DNA of 64,000 nt from Fistularia commersonii (Eukaryota; Chordata; Actinopteri; Syngnathiformes; Fistulariidae), in assembly GCA_037954325.1 (NCBI GenBank), contig JBBMNZ010000001.1:875265-939264 (forward strand), in the 5' to 3' direction. This document shows, piece by piece, positions 27,001-38,348 of the stretch (position 1 is its first letter; every line of letters starts with the position of its first letter). The translations under genes were made by a program, and so were the position numbers. The notes under the pieces were generated by a model, which was given only the letters and a program-made list of their open reading frames with translations, searched no databases and was not told where the DNA came from.

Positions 27001-27544
27001 ACCTGGTGCAGGACGGAGGAGATCTCGTTCAGGCTCACCGGCTGGCAGACCTGCTGGAACTCGAACAGGTTGATGTCCAGCTTCTCGAAGTCCAAGCAGT
27101 AGTGTCCGCAGACGGTGAAGGAGCCGTTCCACCGGACCACGTTGAAGTCGTCCGAATGGCGCTCCTTCATCTTCTTCAGGATCTCCTCCTGCGGGAGTGA
27201 GGAGGTATCTCGCTGGCATGAAGGCGACGGCTCATACGCACATATCGTTAAATCTAAAAAACTATTACAATAGAAACATAAGAAGACAACGTTCTCGTCT
27301 TCTCGACAGATATCAAAACGAGGAACTCCTCTGAAAAGCGCCGGACCTCCTTGGTCGCCTCCTCGCCGCTGATCTTGGTGATCTTCAGCGCCACCCTCTC
27401 ATTGGTGGTGTGGTTGAGGCACTGGACCACCTCGCCGTACGCCCCGCAGCCCAGGTAGGCCTCCACGACGTACACCGAGGACGCCGAGGAGATCAGGCTC
27501 CCGATGTCTGTGAGGTCGGGGCCACCGGCGGAGCTCAGCGACAT
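24051..27544 (-). CDS. HIPK-like dual-specificity protein kinase, short teleost-type paralogue
   Basis: Ten exons are proposed: 27544-27347, 27188-27003, 26737-26556, 26477-26354, 25903-25778, 25697-25629, 25543 to 25316 or 25340, 25256-25138, 24344-24223 and 24139-24051, giving about 472-480 residues. The kinase domain starts around residue 25: glycine loop GCGAYGEV, VALKI lysine, IIHADLKPENVM (HAD in place of HRD, the HIPK hallmark), IIDFG, APEILLG, DVWSLGC, and RMLKLDPAERVTPRQILRHP near its end. A basic tail follows (SRKPSRGAKRNLD) and it ends FGGHTI. HIPK proteins normally exceed 1000 residues with homeodomain-interacting and PEST regions; here almost only the kinase remains. The activation loop reads GVVHQTLWYRAPE, without the autophosphorylation tyrosine expected in STYLQSRYYRAPE. 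An extra 5' UTR exon boundary (CACAG before 27564) is likely. Exon 1 and exon 7 donors are weak, so those edges are uncertain. Confidence 0.85.
24665..25065 (-). mobile_element. Non-LTR retrotransposon 3' fragment (in HIPK-like intron 8)
   Basis: Minus-strand reading gives degraded reverse-transcriptase C-terminal sequence (LRRRQEAEVKMWRFFLGA, ESIRGTARV, GRRMLRLELPGRRSGGRPE). This tail belongs to a high-copy fish endonuclease/reverse-transcriptase element; clade not assigned. Other copies lie at 27640-28360, 29040-29900, 36190-36560, 46800-47860, 48560-50230 and 60380-60700. Confidence 0.8.
26064..26120. repeat. Near-perfect 27-bp hairpin (MITE-like palindrome) in HIPK-like intron 4
   Basis: The arms 26064-26090 and 26094-26120 are reverse complements except for one base, around a 3-nt ATT loop. 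The centre reads TTAAGGGTCAATTTGACCCTTAA. Similar GTCAATTTGACCC palindromes are widespread in teleost genomes as I remember them, so this is probably a tiny MITE or its end. Confidence 0.85.
26760..26965 (+). repeat. Dispersed SINE/MITE-like repeat, reverse-orientation copy
   Basis: CCCACAGGAGGCCTTTCTG and GGGTCTCCATGTTCTCC match the reverse complement of the 8305-8535 and 9297-9545 copies. It lies between HIPK-like exons 2 and 3. Confidence 0.55.
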
Positions 27545-27573
27545 TTGTTGTCTGGTTCTCACACCTGTGGTGG

Positions 27574-27574
<1 letters not shown>

Positions 27575-27617
<43 letters not shown>
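27575..27617. repeat. (CA)n microsatellite upstream of the HIPK-like first coding exon
   Basis: In kinase sense it is (TG)n ending about 10 nt before a CACAG acceptor-like site at 27565, in front of the ATG at 27544. Confidence 0.95.
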
Positions 27618-27620
<3 letters not shown>

Positions 27621-27639
27621 AGAATAAATCAAAGAAAAC

Positions 27640-28362
27640 ATCTCTTCTGGGCTCCTCTCTTCAGGGGTCTCCACAGCCTCCATCCAACCTTCTCACACCA
27701 TCTACCTCCCTGGTCTTTTCCCCTCCATCCATAAACCTCCTCCCTGGTCTTCCTCCAACTTCAGCATTCTTCTGCCCAGATCTTCTCCATCCTTCCTCTG
27801 TCTGCGTCCAAACCATCTCAGTGTGACTTGATCTCCAGAACATCTAACATGTGCTGTCCTTCTGATGGACTCCTTCCTGGTCCTCTCTGTTCTCCTCACT
27901 CCCAAAGAGGAACCTCCACATCTTCATCTCCGCCTCCTGTCTTCTCCTCAGTGTCTCCAAACCAGACACCATGGCTGCTCTTCACCTTCATCTGCCAACC
28001 TGTCTGCACACCATCCCCATCGTTCTGGACTGTTGACCATCCAGCTTCTTCATCCCCACCCCCTGTAGCCTCAGCGTTCACACACATGTATTCTGCCTTG
28101 CTAGCCGTCCTCTCCAGGTCCCACCTCCACCTCTCTAGATGTTCCTCCACCTGCTCCCTGCTCTCATCACCATGTCATCTGCAAACATCATCAGAGTCCA
28201 TGGAGGTTCCTGTCTAATCTGTCAGCCTGTCCATCAGCATAGTGAACAAAAGGGTCTGGGAGCTGCTCCCACATGTAGTCCCACCACCACCTGGACCTTC
28301 TCTGCAACACCTACATCTCCACCGCCTCACACTCATCCACACCAAGGTGAATAAAACCACAT
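27640..28362 (-). mobile_element. Non-LTR retrotransposon fragment
   Basis: Reading the minus strand gives pieces such as LDGGCGD, RCSGDQVTLRWFG and, further upstream, MEEHLERWRWDLER and YMCVNAEATGGGDEEAG. These belong to the same reverse-transcriptase tail as the copy at 24665. It is broken by many frameshifts and stops, so it is inactive. Confidence 0.8.
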
Positions 28363-29035
28363 AAATGAGATCAATCCTATGAACACGGGGAAACTTATTC
28401 GGTGAGGTGATCTTCTCACCAGGCCGGCCCCGGTGTGTCGGTGGAGTCGGTGGAGGCCGAGCTGCCGCGTGAAGGTGCAGCCTTCACATCCGGGCGTGAA
28501 CGCCGTGAACCAAGCCGCCGTCTCACGTGCGAGGCGAGTCTTTAACAGCGGACGAGTCCGGCGGACGCTCACAGCGACATCTGAGACGCCGGGCTCCTCC
28601 TATGTGACCTCTAGAACAACATGACAGCTTCCCCTTCCTTCTGCTGGACGGACACCTGGTGACGGACTTTCACAGCGTCCGCCGTGTGACATCGACCCCG
28701 ACTCCTCCCCCCCGTGACAACACAGCTTCCCCCTCCGCCGCCTATGAACGGCTACTTCTGCACTCGTAGCTAACCGGTGACCATCACAGTGACATCACAG
28801 GATTCGCTTCCCCCTTTCACAACAACAGGGAGGGGGTGCTTCCAAAGATCTGGGTTCCTGCGGAGAAGTGATTTTCCATGGCTTCCCCCAACTGCCTTTC
28901 CTGATGATATAACTGTGGAGGTTTGGAAATGTCTGGTGAGATTATTCAACAGGATCTTAAGAGAGTGAGAAGATGCCTGAGGAATGAAGAAGAAGTGTGA
29001 TGGTGTCCTGTTTTAAGAATAAGGGAGTTGTGCAG
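28363..29035. other. Spacer between HIPK-like kinase and retroelement
   Basis: GC-rich with several CpG sites up to about 28560. It could hold the first non-coding exon or promoter of the minus-strand kinase gene, but I see no decisive motif. The rest (28600-29035) holds tandem-like phrases (GTGACATCACAGGATTCG, CTTCCCC) and no gene. Confidence 0.35.
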
Positions 29036-29039
29036 AATT

Positions 29040-29905
29040 GCAGCAACTATAGAGGGATAAAGTTAATGAACCATACAATGAAGTGATGGGAAAGAGTGGT
29101 GGTCAGCATCTGTGAGGAGCAGTATGGCTTCCTGCATGGAACGAGAACTACAGATGCAGCATTTGCTTTGAGAAGGCCAGAGGGAGCTGCACTGCACATT
29201 TGTAGACCAAGAAAAAGCATATGACAAGGTGCAGAGAGGAACTCCGGTGCTGTATGAGGAAGTCTGGAGTGGCAGAGAAGTATGTTAGACTGGTGCAGGA
29301 CATGTATGCTCGCTGTGAGTCGATGGTGAGGTGTGTTGTCGGTGTAACAGAGAAGTTGGAGGTGGGACTCCATCAGGGATCAGCTCTGAGGTTAGACAGG
29401 AATCTCCACGGACCATGATGTTTGCAGATGAAATTGAGATCCAAAGTGAGAGCAGGGAAGAGGTCGAGGAACATCTAGAGAGGTGGAGGTATGCTCTGGA
29501 AAGGAGAGGAATGAAAGTTAGTCGCAGAAAGGCAGAATATATGTGTGTGAATGAGAGGAACGGTGAGGCTACAGGGAGTGGAGATCAAGAAGCTGGAGGA
29601 TTTCAGGTACTCAACAGTCCAGAGCAACGGAGACTGAAGAAGAGGTAAAGAAACGGGTTCAAGCAGGTTGGAGTGGGTGGAGAAAAGTGTCAGGGGTGCG
29701 AAGAGATAGAAGAACATCAGCCAGAATCAAAGGAGAGGTGGAAGAGACGGTGGTCAGGTGGTCTACAAACAATGACAATGACCAGAAGACAGGAGCTGGA
29801 GGTGGCAGAGATGAAGATGCCGAGCTTCTCTTTGGGAGCGACCAGGATGCAGAGGATCAGGGATGAGTCCATCAGAGGAACAGCATGTTAGATGTTTTGG
29901 ACATA
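29040..29905 (+). mobile_element. Non-LTR retrotransposon fragment with reverse-transcriptase remnants
   Basis: Plus-strand reading gives CCMRKSGVAEKYVRLVQDMY, then EVGLHQGSALRL, MMFADEIEIQSESREEVEEH and SRRKAEYMCVNERN, then ELEVAEMKMPSFSLGATR and DESIRGTAC. FADEIEIQS stands where the reverse-transcriptase FADD motif would be. Frameshifts and stops break it into several pieces. Confidence 0.85.
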
Positions 29906-30714
29906 AAGTCAGAGAAGCCAGACTGAGATGGTTGGTTGATGGACGGAGGGACAACGAATACATTGCTAGATGGATCCGGAGGAGCCTCTGGCTGTGACGC
30001 AGAGGCGTCGCCACCACGCCGCCCTCCATCAATATCAGTTGATCCTTTGACGCTTTCGGCCGTCAGGAAGCATTCGTCAGAAGGACAGGAACAAAAAGGA
30101 CTGACGTGGTGGATGATGTAGGACCCCCGCCCCCAAACCCTCAACCCCCCGTTTTTTTCCGGTGGCTGTCTCTGCAGCTACAGCCGGCCAATTAAAATAG
30201 TTTCTCCGAGCTGTCTGGAATTAATTACGAGAGATTCTTTGGCGTCGGTATCCGGATCAAACGGCAGGAAACCGACCGGAGCGCCACTTTATCGTCGCTG
30301 ACGTATTTTTTTAATATCACCGCATGCGTTTGTGTGTTTTTGTCATCAAGTTGTTTTGGTTTTTCGGGGCCCCCGCCTCCTCCCGCCGAGGCCTAGCGGG
30401 CCATTGTGGGAGCCGCGGCTGAAAGGCGAGCAGACAAAGCCGGCTTGTTTGGCTCCGCTTGAAGCCGAAGAGGAGGAGGAGGAGGAGGAGGCGGGGGAAC
30501 CCGAAGGAGGAAGAGGAGGAGGGCGGGTGGAGGGAGAAAGGTGGGAGCAAGGAAAGCTGGAGGGGTGATGCAGAGGAAAAGTAGGAGGGGACCCAGTTTT
30601 CCATCTCCTCGCCACAGGAAATCTGGTTTAAATGCAGCCCCGGAGCCTTTGTGCGAGGAGCCGTGTGTGTGTGTGTGTGTGTTTACAGAAAGTGCGTGAA
30701 GATCGTCCAGCAGC
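29906..30714. promoter_or_regulatory. rpe65 upstream region
   Basis: It contains GGAATTAATTACGAG near 30220 (TAATTA homeodomain-type core) and a GGA-rich tract at about 30470-30540. A TTTAAAT at about 30627 could act as a TATA-like element 90 bp before the ATG, and (GT)10 lies at 30663-30682 in the probable 5' UTR. Control by retinal homeodomain factors would be expected for rpe65 but is not demonstrated by these motifs. Confidence 0.4.
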
Positions 30715-33700
30715 ATGGTCAGTCGGTGAGTTCGCCAAGAGAGGAATGCAAAAAGTGTGTTTGTTTTGTTTGTCTGCTCTTCCGAGGTGGAGTTCACCGG
30801 GTCGGCGCCGCGACGGCAACGTCCAGCTGTCCTCCAACGCCGAGGCAGAAACTGGGATTACGGAACGCCGTTTCGTCCGGTTTAACTTCTGAAGACACGT
30901 TTGATAGGAGTTTGGAGAAAAGCTTGCGAGAACGACTCTTCCTCAAAGAGGAGATCCACATCTTTTTCCACAGCGGGAGTTCAGATTCCCCGCGAGGAGA
31001 GTCGACGTTTTCAAAATATAAAAAAGGGTCGAACAGAGTTTACAACTCCCGGATACCAGATGGACATCTAAAGTTTGTAATGGCAGCAAGTGGTTACTTT
31101 GAGAAGATAAAATAGGCGTTAATATTATTACGGCTATATGAGGGAACGTGTTTAAAGAGTCCGTTTATGTTGGGCATGTTCTTATTTTCCTACATAGTAG
31201 TTGTAGCGTACAGCGGTGCAGCGGTGAGCAGGCTGGTTGGAGTTCCACAGGAGCTCTTTCTCTGCAGAGTCTCCATGTTCCCCTTTGGCTGCGAGGGGTT
31301 CCTCAAGGTTCTCCGGGTTCCTCCCACATACAGGAGACCCTCACTTGTCCAGATGTGCGAATGAACCGGAATGGGCGCTTCCTGTGTTAGCATAGTCTTT
31401 AGTTTTAGCATGAAATGTACCTGCTCCCACCGGTGGCCACCAGGAGGTCTGAGTGAATGAGGACACGCGTGAGGTGGAGGAAACCTGAACATGGTGTTCT
31501 CTGAGGAGGTTTCAAGGTCTGGGTTGGTTCTTGTCCAGAGTGGAGCATCCTGCCAGCGGCTACAGGAGGATCTTTGAGACGGCGGAGGAGCTGAACGAGC
31601 CGATACCTGCCAAGATCAGCGGTAGGTAACGCACACGAGACCACATCCATGGCGTCTGAATCCAAAACGGCAAACTCGGGACTCCGACCGGTTGTGTCCG
31701 TCCTCCTGCGCCGGCAGGTGTTTTCCCTCCGTGGCTCGGCGGCAGCCTCCTCAGGATGGGACCGGGGCTGTTCGAGGTCGGGGACGAGCCGTTCCACCAC
31801 CTGTTTGACGGACAGGCTCTGATCCACAAGTTTGACCTGAAGAACGGTCAGGTGACCTACTACAGGAAGTAAGCATGGCGTACTTTGGAAGGAGGGGATT
31901 CCCTTCACCAGATGCTAACCTTTAGCTTAGCACAATGAGGAGTCGCTCGATCGCCGTCCCGATCCAGCGAGTGTTGTTCTTCAGGACTAGAAAACAACCA
32001 CTGCGTGTGTGTGTGTGTGTGTGTGTGTGCGTGGACTCCACGCTCAGGTTCATCAAGACGGACGCGTACGTCCGTGCCATGACGGAGAACCGGGTGGTCA
32101 TCACCGAGTTCGGCACGGCCGCGTATCCGGACCCCTGCAAGAACATCTTCTCCAGGTGACACCGACCGGCGAGTCAGCTTGGCGGTGGAACTCCTTCCGG
32201 CCGGTTATCATATCAGTGTTGACGCTTCCAAGAGGAGGTATCTTCTGTGAGCTGACCGGCACCTCCGCTCGCTCGTCCACGTAGATTCTTCACGTACTTC
32301 AGGGGCATCGAGGTGACCGATAACTGCTTGGTGAACGTCTATCCGATGGGCGAGGACTTCTACGCCGTCACCGAGACCAACTACATCACCAAGGTGGACC
32401 CTGACACGCTGGAGACTTTAGAGAAGGTCAGCCAGAGGTTCCTCCAACGAGCCAGCTTCTCCGTCCCAATCTGTTGCGTAAACGTTGTCAGAGTTTGGTC
32501 TTGAAATGTTTGGTTTGAGGATTCCAATATCAGATTTCTGACTTTGGGGAGGCTACATTAGCCATTGATGCAGACAGCAGACGCGTTATTATTATTATTG
32601 TTATTATTGATGACAATGAGGACCTGGCCGGTATGTTGCAGTAATGACGATGGACCGGAGTATCTTAGCGTGACAGGGGTGTGGATTTGTATCCATATTT
32701 TTTAAAAAATGAACCTCCACATTTTTATCTTCAGGTGGACCTGTGCAAGTACCTGTCGGTGAACGGCGTGACGGCCCACCCCCACGCCGAAGACGACGGC
32801 ACGGTCTACAACATCGGCAACTGCTTCGGCAAGAACATGAGCCTGGCTTACAACATCGTCAGGATTCCTCCACCGCAAGGAGGTGAGGTTTACGGACGGC
32901 GGGGTTCTGAGGACTTGGATAAAACTCCCGGCTTCTGATTTAATCCGTCTGTTTGTTTCCAGACGAGACGAACCCCCTGGAGAAATCGCAGGTGGTTGTT
33001 CAGCTCCCCAGCAGCGAGAGGTTAAAGCCCTCCTACATCCACAGGTATGGAGGTCTCGGCCAACGCTCTCATCTTCTGACAGAATATTCACCTGTGTGAG
33101 AAATCACCTCGACGCAGCGGCAATAAAAGCCAAAACATGGAGACAGAGCGCTAATCCAGAAGCTGCTTCTTGGGTCTCTTTTCTGGAACGCGTCGTCAAT
33201 CACTGCTCCAAATGTTAACTGGTCGGAAGATAGTTTTAACCTGTTTTGGTCCATTTTGAAAACAGCTGAAAACAGCCTGAAAGTTCCACCTTAGCTCAGA
33301 CAATAACAAATCCTCTCATTTTGCCTGGAAATGCTAAAAATCGTGGCTTGTGCTTCTCTTTCTCCCGTCCGTCTGTCCCCGCTGGTCTCTGCGTAGCTTC
33401 GGCCTGACAGACAACTATTTTGTGTTTGTGGAGCAGCCGGTGAAGATCAACCTGCTCAAGTTCCTGTCGGCGTGGAGCATCAGGGGCGCCTCTTACATGG
33501 ACTGCTTTGAATCCAACGAGAGCATGGGGGTAGGAGAGCGTGACCTATCCCACGCCCGGCGCTTTTTACAAATCACATGATTTGATTTTAGACCGCTTCC
33601 GGCCTTAAATTGAGCTTCCTTCCATGAAAAGGCTTTGTTTTAGAGTTTGGAGCTTCAGAGCGCCATCAGTAAGCAGTTGCAGATGTATGTGTGTGTGTGT

Positions 33701-33927
33701 GTGTGTACGACTCCTCAGATGTGTGTTTTTGTAGACCTGGTTCCATCTGGCCACTAAAGAGCCGGCGGTTTATTTGAGCGACCACAAGTTCAGAACATCA
33801 GCCTTCAATGTCTTCCATCACATCAACGCCTACGAAGACGAGGGATTCATTGTCGTTGACCTGTGTGTGTGGAAAGGGTGAGCGTGACGATGCTGTATGA
33901 GTCCGCCGGAGCCTCCTCAGGCTGACG

Positions 33928-33972
<45 letters not shown>

Positions 33973-34320
33973 CCGCAGTCACGACTTTGTGTATAACTAC
34001 CTGTACCTGGCCAACCTGAGGGGGAACTGGGAGGAGGTGAAGAAGGCGGCTATGAGAGCGCCGCAGCCCGAGGTCCGGCGGTACGTCCTGCCGCTGGACA
34101 CACACACGGTGAGAAACTGATGAGCCGCCGCTTTTTTCTCTTTTCAAGTCACTTCAGAAGCTCATCCACTCACTGTGAGAAGGTGTCCATGGTGTGTGTT
34201 TAGGAGGAACAGGGGAAGAACCTGGTGTCTCTTTCCTACACCACAGCAACCGCTGTTCTTCACAGCGACGGGACCATTTGGTTGGAACCTGAGGTTCTCT
34301 TTTCTGCACCAAGACAAGGT

Positions 34321-34355
<35 letters not shown>

Positions 34356-36860
34356 TATTTTTCTATGCATCATACATGAAGATGGACACTCCATTTATAA
34401 ATAGTGACCTAAAACACTTTCCTCTGCAAAATGTGGGTAGTTTAATTTCTGATGTTATTTCTCTGCCTGATTGAGAACCTTTTCAAGATTTTTAGACAAT
34501 TATTGTTCCAAGAATATGTTACCGTTCCCGTTTTCTTTCCGTTTGCTAAAAAATCAATGCATATTGGGTTTTTCCCCTCAGTTGCATGGCATGTGTGTTT
34601 TGGTGCTCACCGTGCACTTCCTATTGTAGCCGCTGGTAGCGCCAGTCAGCAGGCTGGAAAGAGGTTGAAGATGCTGAGCTGAGGTGTTTAAAAAGACCTA
34701 CCAAGTATTCCTTGTTCGCAAATCGCATTTCCATTCATATTAAACCCAGGAAAACCTTATTTTTAAGCAAAAGTAGCTCTATCATCGGTTTGATTGACTT
34801 GACCAAAGAAGCGAGCGCCAGGAAAGCTCTAGATTTCACAACCACACTGCTAGTGCTCCTTGTGGTTGTTTAGATAAAGCTTGAGCACGACTGACTAAAT
34901 GCGAGTGAAACTTAAAATCCCCAAAAAAGAAATTATAAACAGTGGAAAAACTGCAACTTCTATGTAAGCGCGTTGCTTACGTCGCCGCCTTAATTGGATT
35001 GCTAATGCTAATGCTAGCCGCTGCCGTTTTAATGCAGTATTTCTTCCTACTCCACTTGTCCGAATGCAATTTCCTAGAGTTTACTTGTGTTTTATCTGTA
35101 TTTTATATCTTTTTGTCTCTCGCCACCCCCCGAAAGCCTTAGAATTTCCACAAATTAACTACCCCCGGTGCCGCGGGAAGAGGTATTCCTTCGTCTACGG
35201 CCTTGGACTGAACCATTTCATCCCGGACAGGGTAGGGGAGCCTCCATTTTTAATAATCAATATAATGACATTAAAAATGAACAAAACTCCCAGCGGTACC
35301 TGCCGGGTTGACCCTAGCGGCTTTTCCGTTCGCCGTCTGACCGCCGGGCAGATCGTCAAGCTGGACGTGGAGCGTAAGAAGACGTGGGTGTGGCAGGAGG
35401 AGGAGTGCTACCCCTCGGAGCCGCTGTTCGTAGCCGCGCCGGAAGCCTCGCGAGAAGACGACGGTACGAGACCCGGAAGTGACGTCACTCCCCGCAACCC
35501 TTGCACAAGATAAGATAAGATAAGATAAGATAAGATAAGATAAGAACAACTTTGTGCCAGAGTTACAGAAAATATAACAGTAATAAATAATAAAAAGAAA
35601 AAGGCAGAATTAGAAATAATAATAAATTATAAACTATAAAGTGTCTCAGTGAAACTATACGTGTCTTAGTAACAAGTGAGGTAAGGAGTGCACAATAGTA
35701 TGATAAAAGGAAAAATTGTAGTGTAGCTGTTATGAAATGAAATATTGCACAGTTCTGAATATTGCACAGTGAAATTAAATATTGCACAGTTTTGTTTTGT
35801 TTTTTTTAGGTTAAAGATAGGTTTTTATGGCTGCCGGCGGGTGAATGGAGAGGAATTAAAAAGTCTGATCGCCTCAGGGAGGAAAGACCTCCTGTGGCGT
35901 TCAGTGGAGCTCCTTGGTGGTATCAGTCTACGGCTGAAAGAGCTCTGACAGGACGTCGGTGTGGCATGCAGGGGGTGATGGACATTGTCCATGATGCTGA
36001 GGAGCTTCCTCAGCATCCTCCTCTCTGACACCTGCACAACAGACTCCAGCTCCACACCCAGGACAGATGCAGCTCTCCTGATGAGCTTGTTGAGTCAACA
36101 ACAATAAAGAGACACCCTGAAATTATCATGATATATTATCATATAGCAAAGTCACACGGTGAAAGGTTTGACTTCTCTGTGGACTATCATAGTGATACAT
36201 CTGGAGAGGTGGAGGTGTGAAGGAAGGTGAGAAAATTCACATGTGAATGAGAGGAACCCAAGTGGAATGGTGGGGCTACAGGTGGTGGAGGAGCAGAAGA
36301 GGTGGAGATGTTTGTGCAGGCAGGTTGGAACGGGTGGAGGAAAGTGTCACAGGTGATAGAAGATCGAGGTGAAAGCAGCCGTGATGTCTGGTGTGGAGAC
36401 ACTGAGGAGAAGACAGGAGGCAGGGATGAAGATGTGGAGGTTCTCTTTGGTAGTGAGGAGGACTTAAGTTGGACTGAGATGGTTTGGACATGACAGAGGA
36501 GGGACGTTGAAGAACTGCCAAGCAGGAGGACTAGAGGTAGACCAGTAAGAAGATCTATGGCTGGAGGGAAAGAGGACAGGAAGTTAGCAGGTGGGAGAAA
36601 AGAAGCTGCGGCGGAGATGATACGATTTCAAGGTCATTTCTTTTTAATCACAGCTTACTCTTCAGAACTAGATCTTCTGGAAGTGATTGGTTGTGTTCCT
36701 GGTCCGCGCTGCAGGCGTGCTGCTGAGCGTGGTGGTGAAGCCCGGGGAGGAGAGGCCGAGCTTCCTGCTGGTGCTGGACGCGACCACCTTGACGGAGCTG
36801 GCCCGGGCCGAGGTGGACGCCATCATCCCCGTGACCCTCCACGGCACCTACAAGCCCTGA
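30715..36860 (+). CDS. rpe65a: RPE65, retinoid isomerohydrolase
   Basis: RPE65 converts all-trans retinyl esters to 11-cis retinol in the visual cycle on retinal pigment epithelium membranes. Fourteen exons: 30715-30725, 31539-31621, 31718-31868, 32048-32155, 32285-32426, 32735-32882, 32963-33044, 33397-33529, 33735-33877, 33979-34108, 34204-34318, 35137-35231, 35352-35463 and 36715-36860; 1599 nt, 532 residues (human 533). The tiny first exon encodes MVSR, as in zebrafish rpe65a, and joins VEHPASGYRRIFE. The four Fe(II)-binding histidines are in TAHPHAED, SYIHSFG, FHHINAYED and TLHGTYKP. The membrane-anchoring cysteine region YPDPCKNIFSR and the active-site TETNYITK are kept. Next to depdc1a as in human 1p31, which supports the assignment. 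Fish also have rpe65b/c paralogues; synteny favours rpe65a, but that letter is an inference. Confidence 0.95.
31205..31350 (+). repeat. Dispersed SINE/MITE-like repeat in rpe65 intron 1
   Basis: GAGTCTCCATGTTCCCC, followed by GGGGTTCCTCAAGGTTCTCC and GTTCCTCCCACATAC, resembles the family at 26760-26965 and, reversed, at 8305 and 9297. Confidence 0.5.
32004..32029. repeat. (GT)n microsatellite before rpe65 exon 4
   Basis: This GT run ends 18 nt before exon 4 (start 32048). Confidence 0.93.
33931..33971. repeat. (GT)n microsatellite abutting rpe65 exon 10 acceptor
   Basis: This is a pure GT run followed by GCCCGCAG; exon 10 starts at 33979. Confidence 0.97.
34322..34351. repeat. (CA)n microsatellite at the rpe65 exon 11 donor
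   Basis: The donor GTGACAC at 34319 runs straight into (CA)n. Confidence 0.95.
35508..36110 (-). mobile_element. LINE 3' fragment with expanded GATAA tail (rpe65 intron 13)
   Basis: Minus-strand reading over 36055-35825 gives MLRKLLSIMDNVHHPLHATP then FSRRLIPPRSSTERHRRSFL and PEAIRLFNSSPF, the conserved end of a fish LINE reverse-transcriptase frame. The 3' end lies to the left and finishes in about seven AAGAT/GATAA units (35508-35544), a pentanucleotide tail of the kind some non-LTR elements carry. Confidence 0.8.
36190..36560 (+). mobile_element. Non-LTR retrotransposon 3' fragment (rpe65 intron 13)
   Basis: Plus-strand pieces such as VQAGWNGWRKVSQVIEDRGE, SRDVWCGDTEEKTGGRDEDV and LSWTEMVWT match the retroelement tail family seen at 29040-29905. 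It is internally deleted. Confidence 0.75.
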
Positions 36861-37285
36861 CGCCGTTAGCATTAGCTGGTCTCTCACACCTTCTGCCCTG
36901 ACAGCCCAGTAGATCTCAAGCTAGATATCAAGAGGTGACGGTGCTATTTTCACCAAAGCAGCCGCTGAAGTGCATCCACGTGTCAACTCCCTTGAACATC
37001 CGGGAACGGACGACGGCTCGTTTGTAGTTTTCTTGGCTTCTCTGAGGAGCCAGAAGAGCTTCTGTGAAAACGGCCTCCGCTGGGAAAAACCATCCCAAAT
37101 CAGAAACGAGTGTAAAGACATTACGGCAGATTTGGTTCCATCTCAGCTCATTTACGGCGGTTTCTTTTCAGACCAGAGCTGATAAGTGCAGCTCATTTTC
37201 CAGTATTTTATTTTTCAAATTACGCATCTCATCTGTACTTCAAAGGCTTGTCTCACTTCCATTATTCTGACAGCAATTACCGCGT

Positions 37286-37291
37286 AATAAA
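37286..37291 (+). terminator. Poly(A) signal of rpe65 (probable)
   Basis: AATAAA about 425 bp after the rpe65 stop codon (36860). It is the first canonical hexamer downstream. Confidence 0.6.
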
Positions 37292-38345
37292 TCATCTTCG
37301 CGAACGGCGTCTTTTAAGATCTCATCTGTTTTCTTCAAGAGAAGATGGAACTGTCGAATAATGAGCCACCGCCAGTGTGTCTGACGAGAACCCAACAGTT
37401 ACACACATCACAAAACAAACACCGCTAAACTTCAAAAAGCATGTATTTCCACGCCTACACTTAAATTAAAACATGACAGATTTTTTTTTTGCATCTCAAA
37501 CATCACGTTGAATGTTTTTTTGGAAAAAAGTCACATAAAACATTTGCCGTTTTGGACGGAAAAGTGCTGAGGACGGTGTCGTTCCAGGAACCCCCAGAGG
37601 AACATTTTCATTTTGCATTTTTACAGGCAGTAAAAGACCAGTAAAGTTGTCGCAAGAAATCAGCTGAGCGACGATAGTTTTTAAAAATGGCGCTCCGCAA
37701 GAAGTACCTGGCCATGGGCGAGGCTTATGGGTTCCTGGAAGACCCTGCATCGGTGTAGGAGCTGACATGGTTCTACAAACCGAAGGTTCCTCTGCCGTCC
37801 CAGTGCACCGAGAATCGGGGTTGTTCCTGAAACGGTTCTCGGAGCTGCAAAAAGACAGGGAGTTTCTGTGTTTGTGATGTTAGAACAAGGAACCCGAAGG
37901 CGGCACGGCTCGCTGGCCATCCATTCCTCTATCCCACAGCTGTCGGGGTGGAGAACCCTTCCAGAAGGTCATGGTCCAGTCTGTAGAGAGCAGCCGAGCT
38001 CGGGGTCCGGGAGAGGAGATGCAGGAGGCAAGAAGTGGGTCAACTGGATTCTTCCCACGCTGACATTTAACGCTCGACGGGTTCTCGTTCGGAAACCGCG
38101 CAGCGCACAAATTGTCGTCTGTACACGGCAATGAGGATGAACGGTTGTGTGTCTTCACATGGTGTCGATGAGTGAATCGTTGTTTGTCTCTCCATGAGAG
38201 GGGGAACGGTTGTGTGTGTTTGAGGCCTTGTGATTGACAGGTGATCGGTACAAGTTAAACCCCGCCTCGGACGAAAACTCCGCAATGAATGAAATTATGT
38301 TAAAAGAAAAAATATTGACAAATATATACATATATATATATATAT
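37292..38345. other. Intergenic spacer between rpe65 and the MCCC2-like gene
   Basis: It holds a diverged copy of the fish dispersed repeat (about 38145-38280, with GTGATTGACAGGTGATCGG and CCCCGCCTCGG) and a (TA)n run at about 38325-38348. I found no coding exon. Confidence 0.55.
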
Positions 38346-38348
38346 ATA

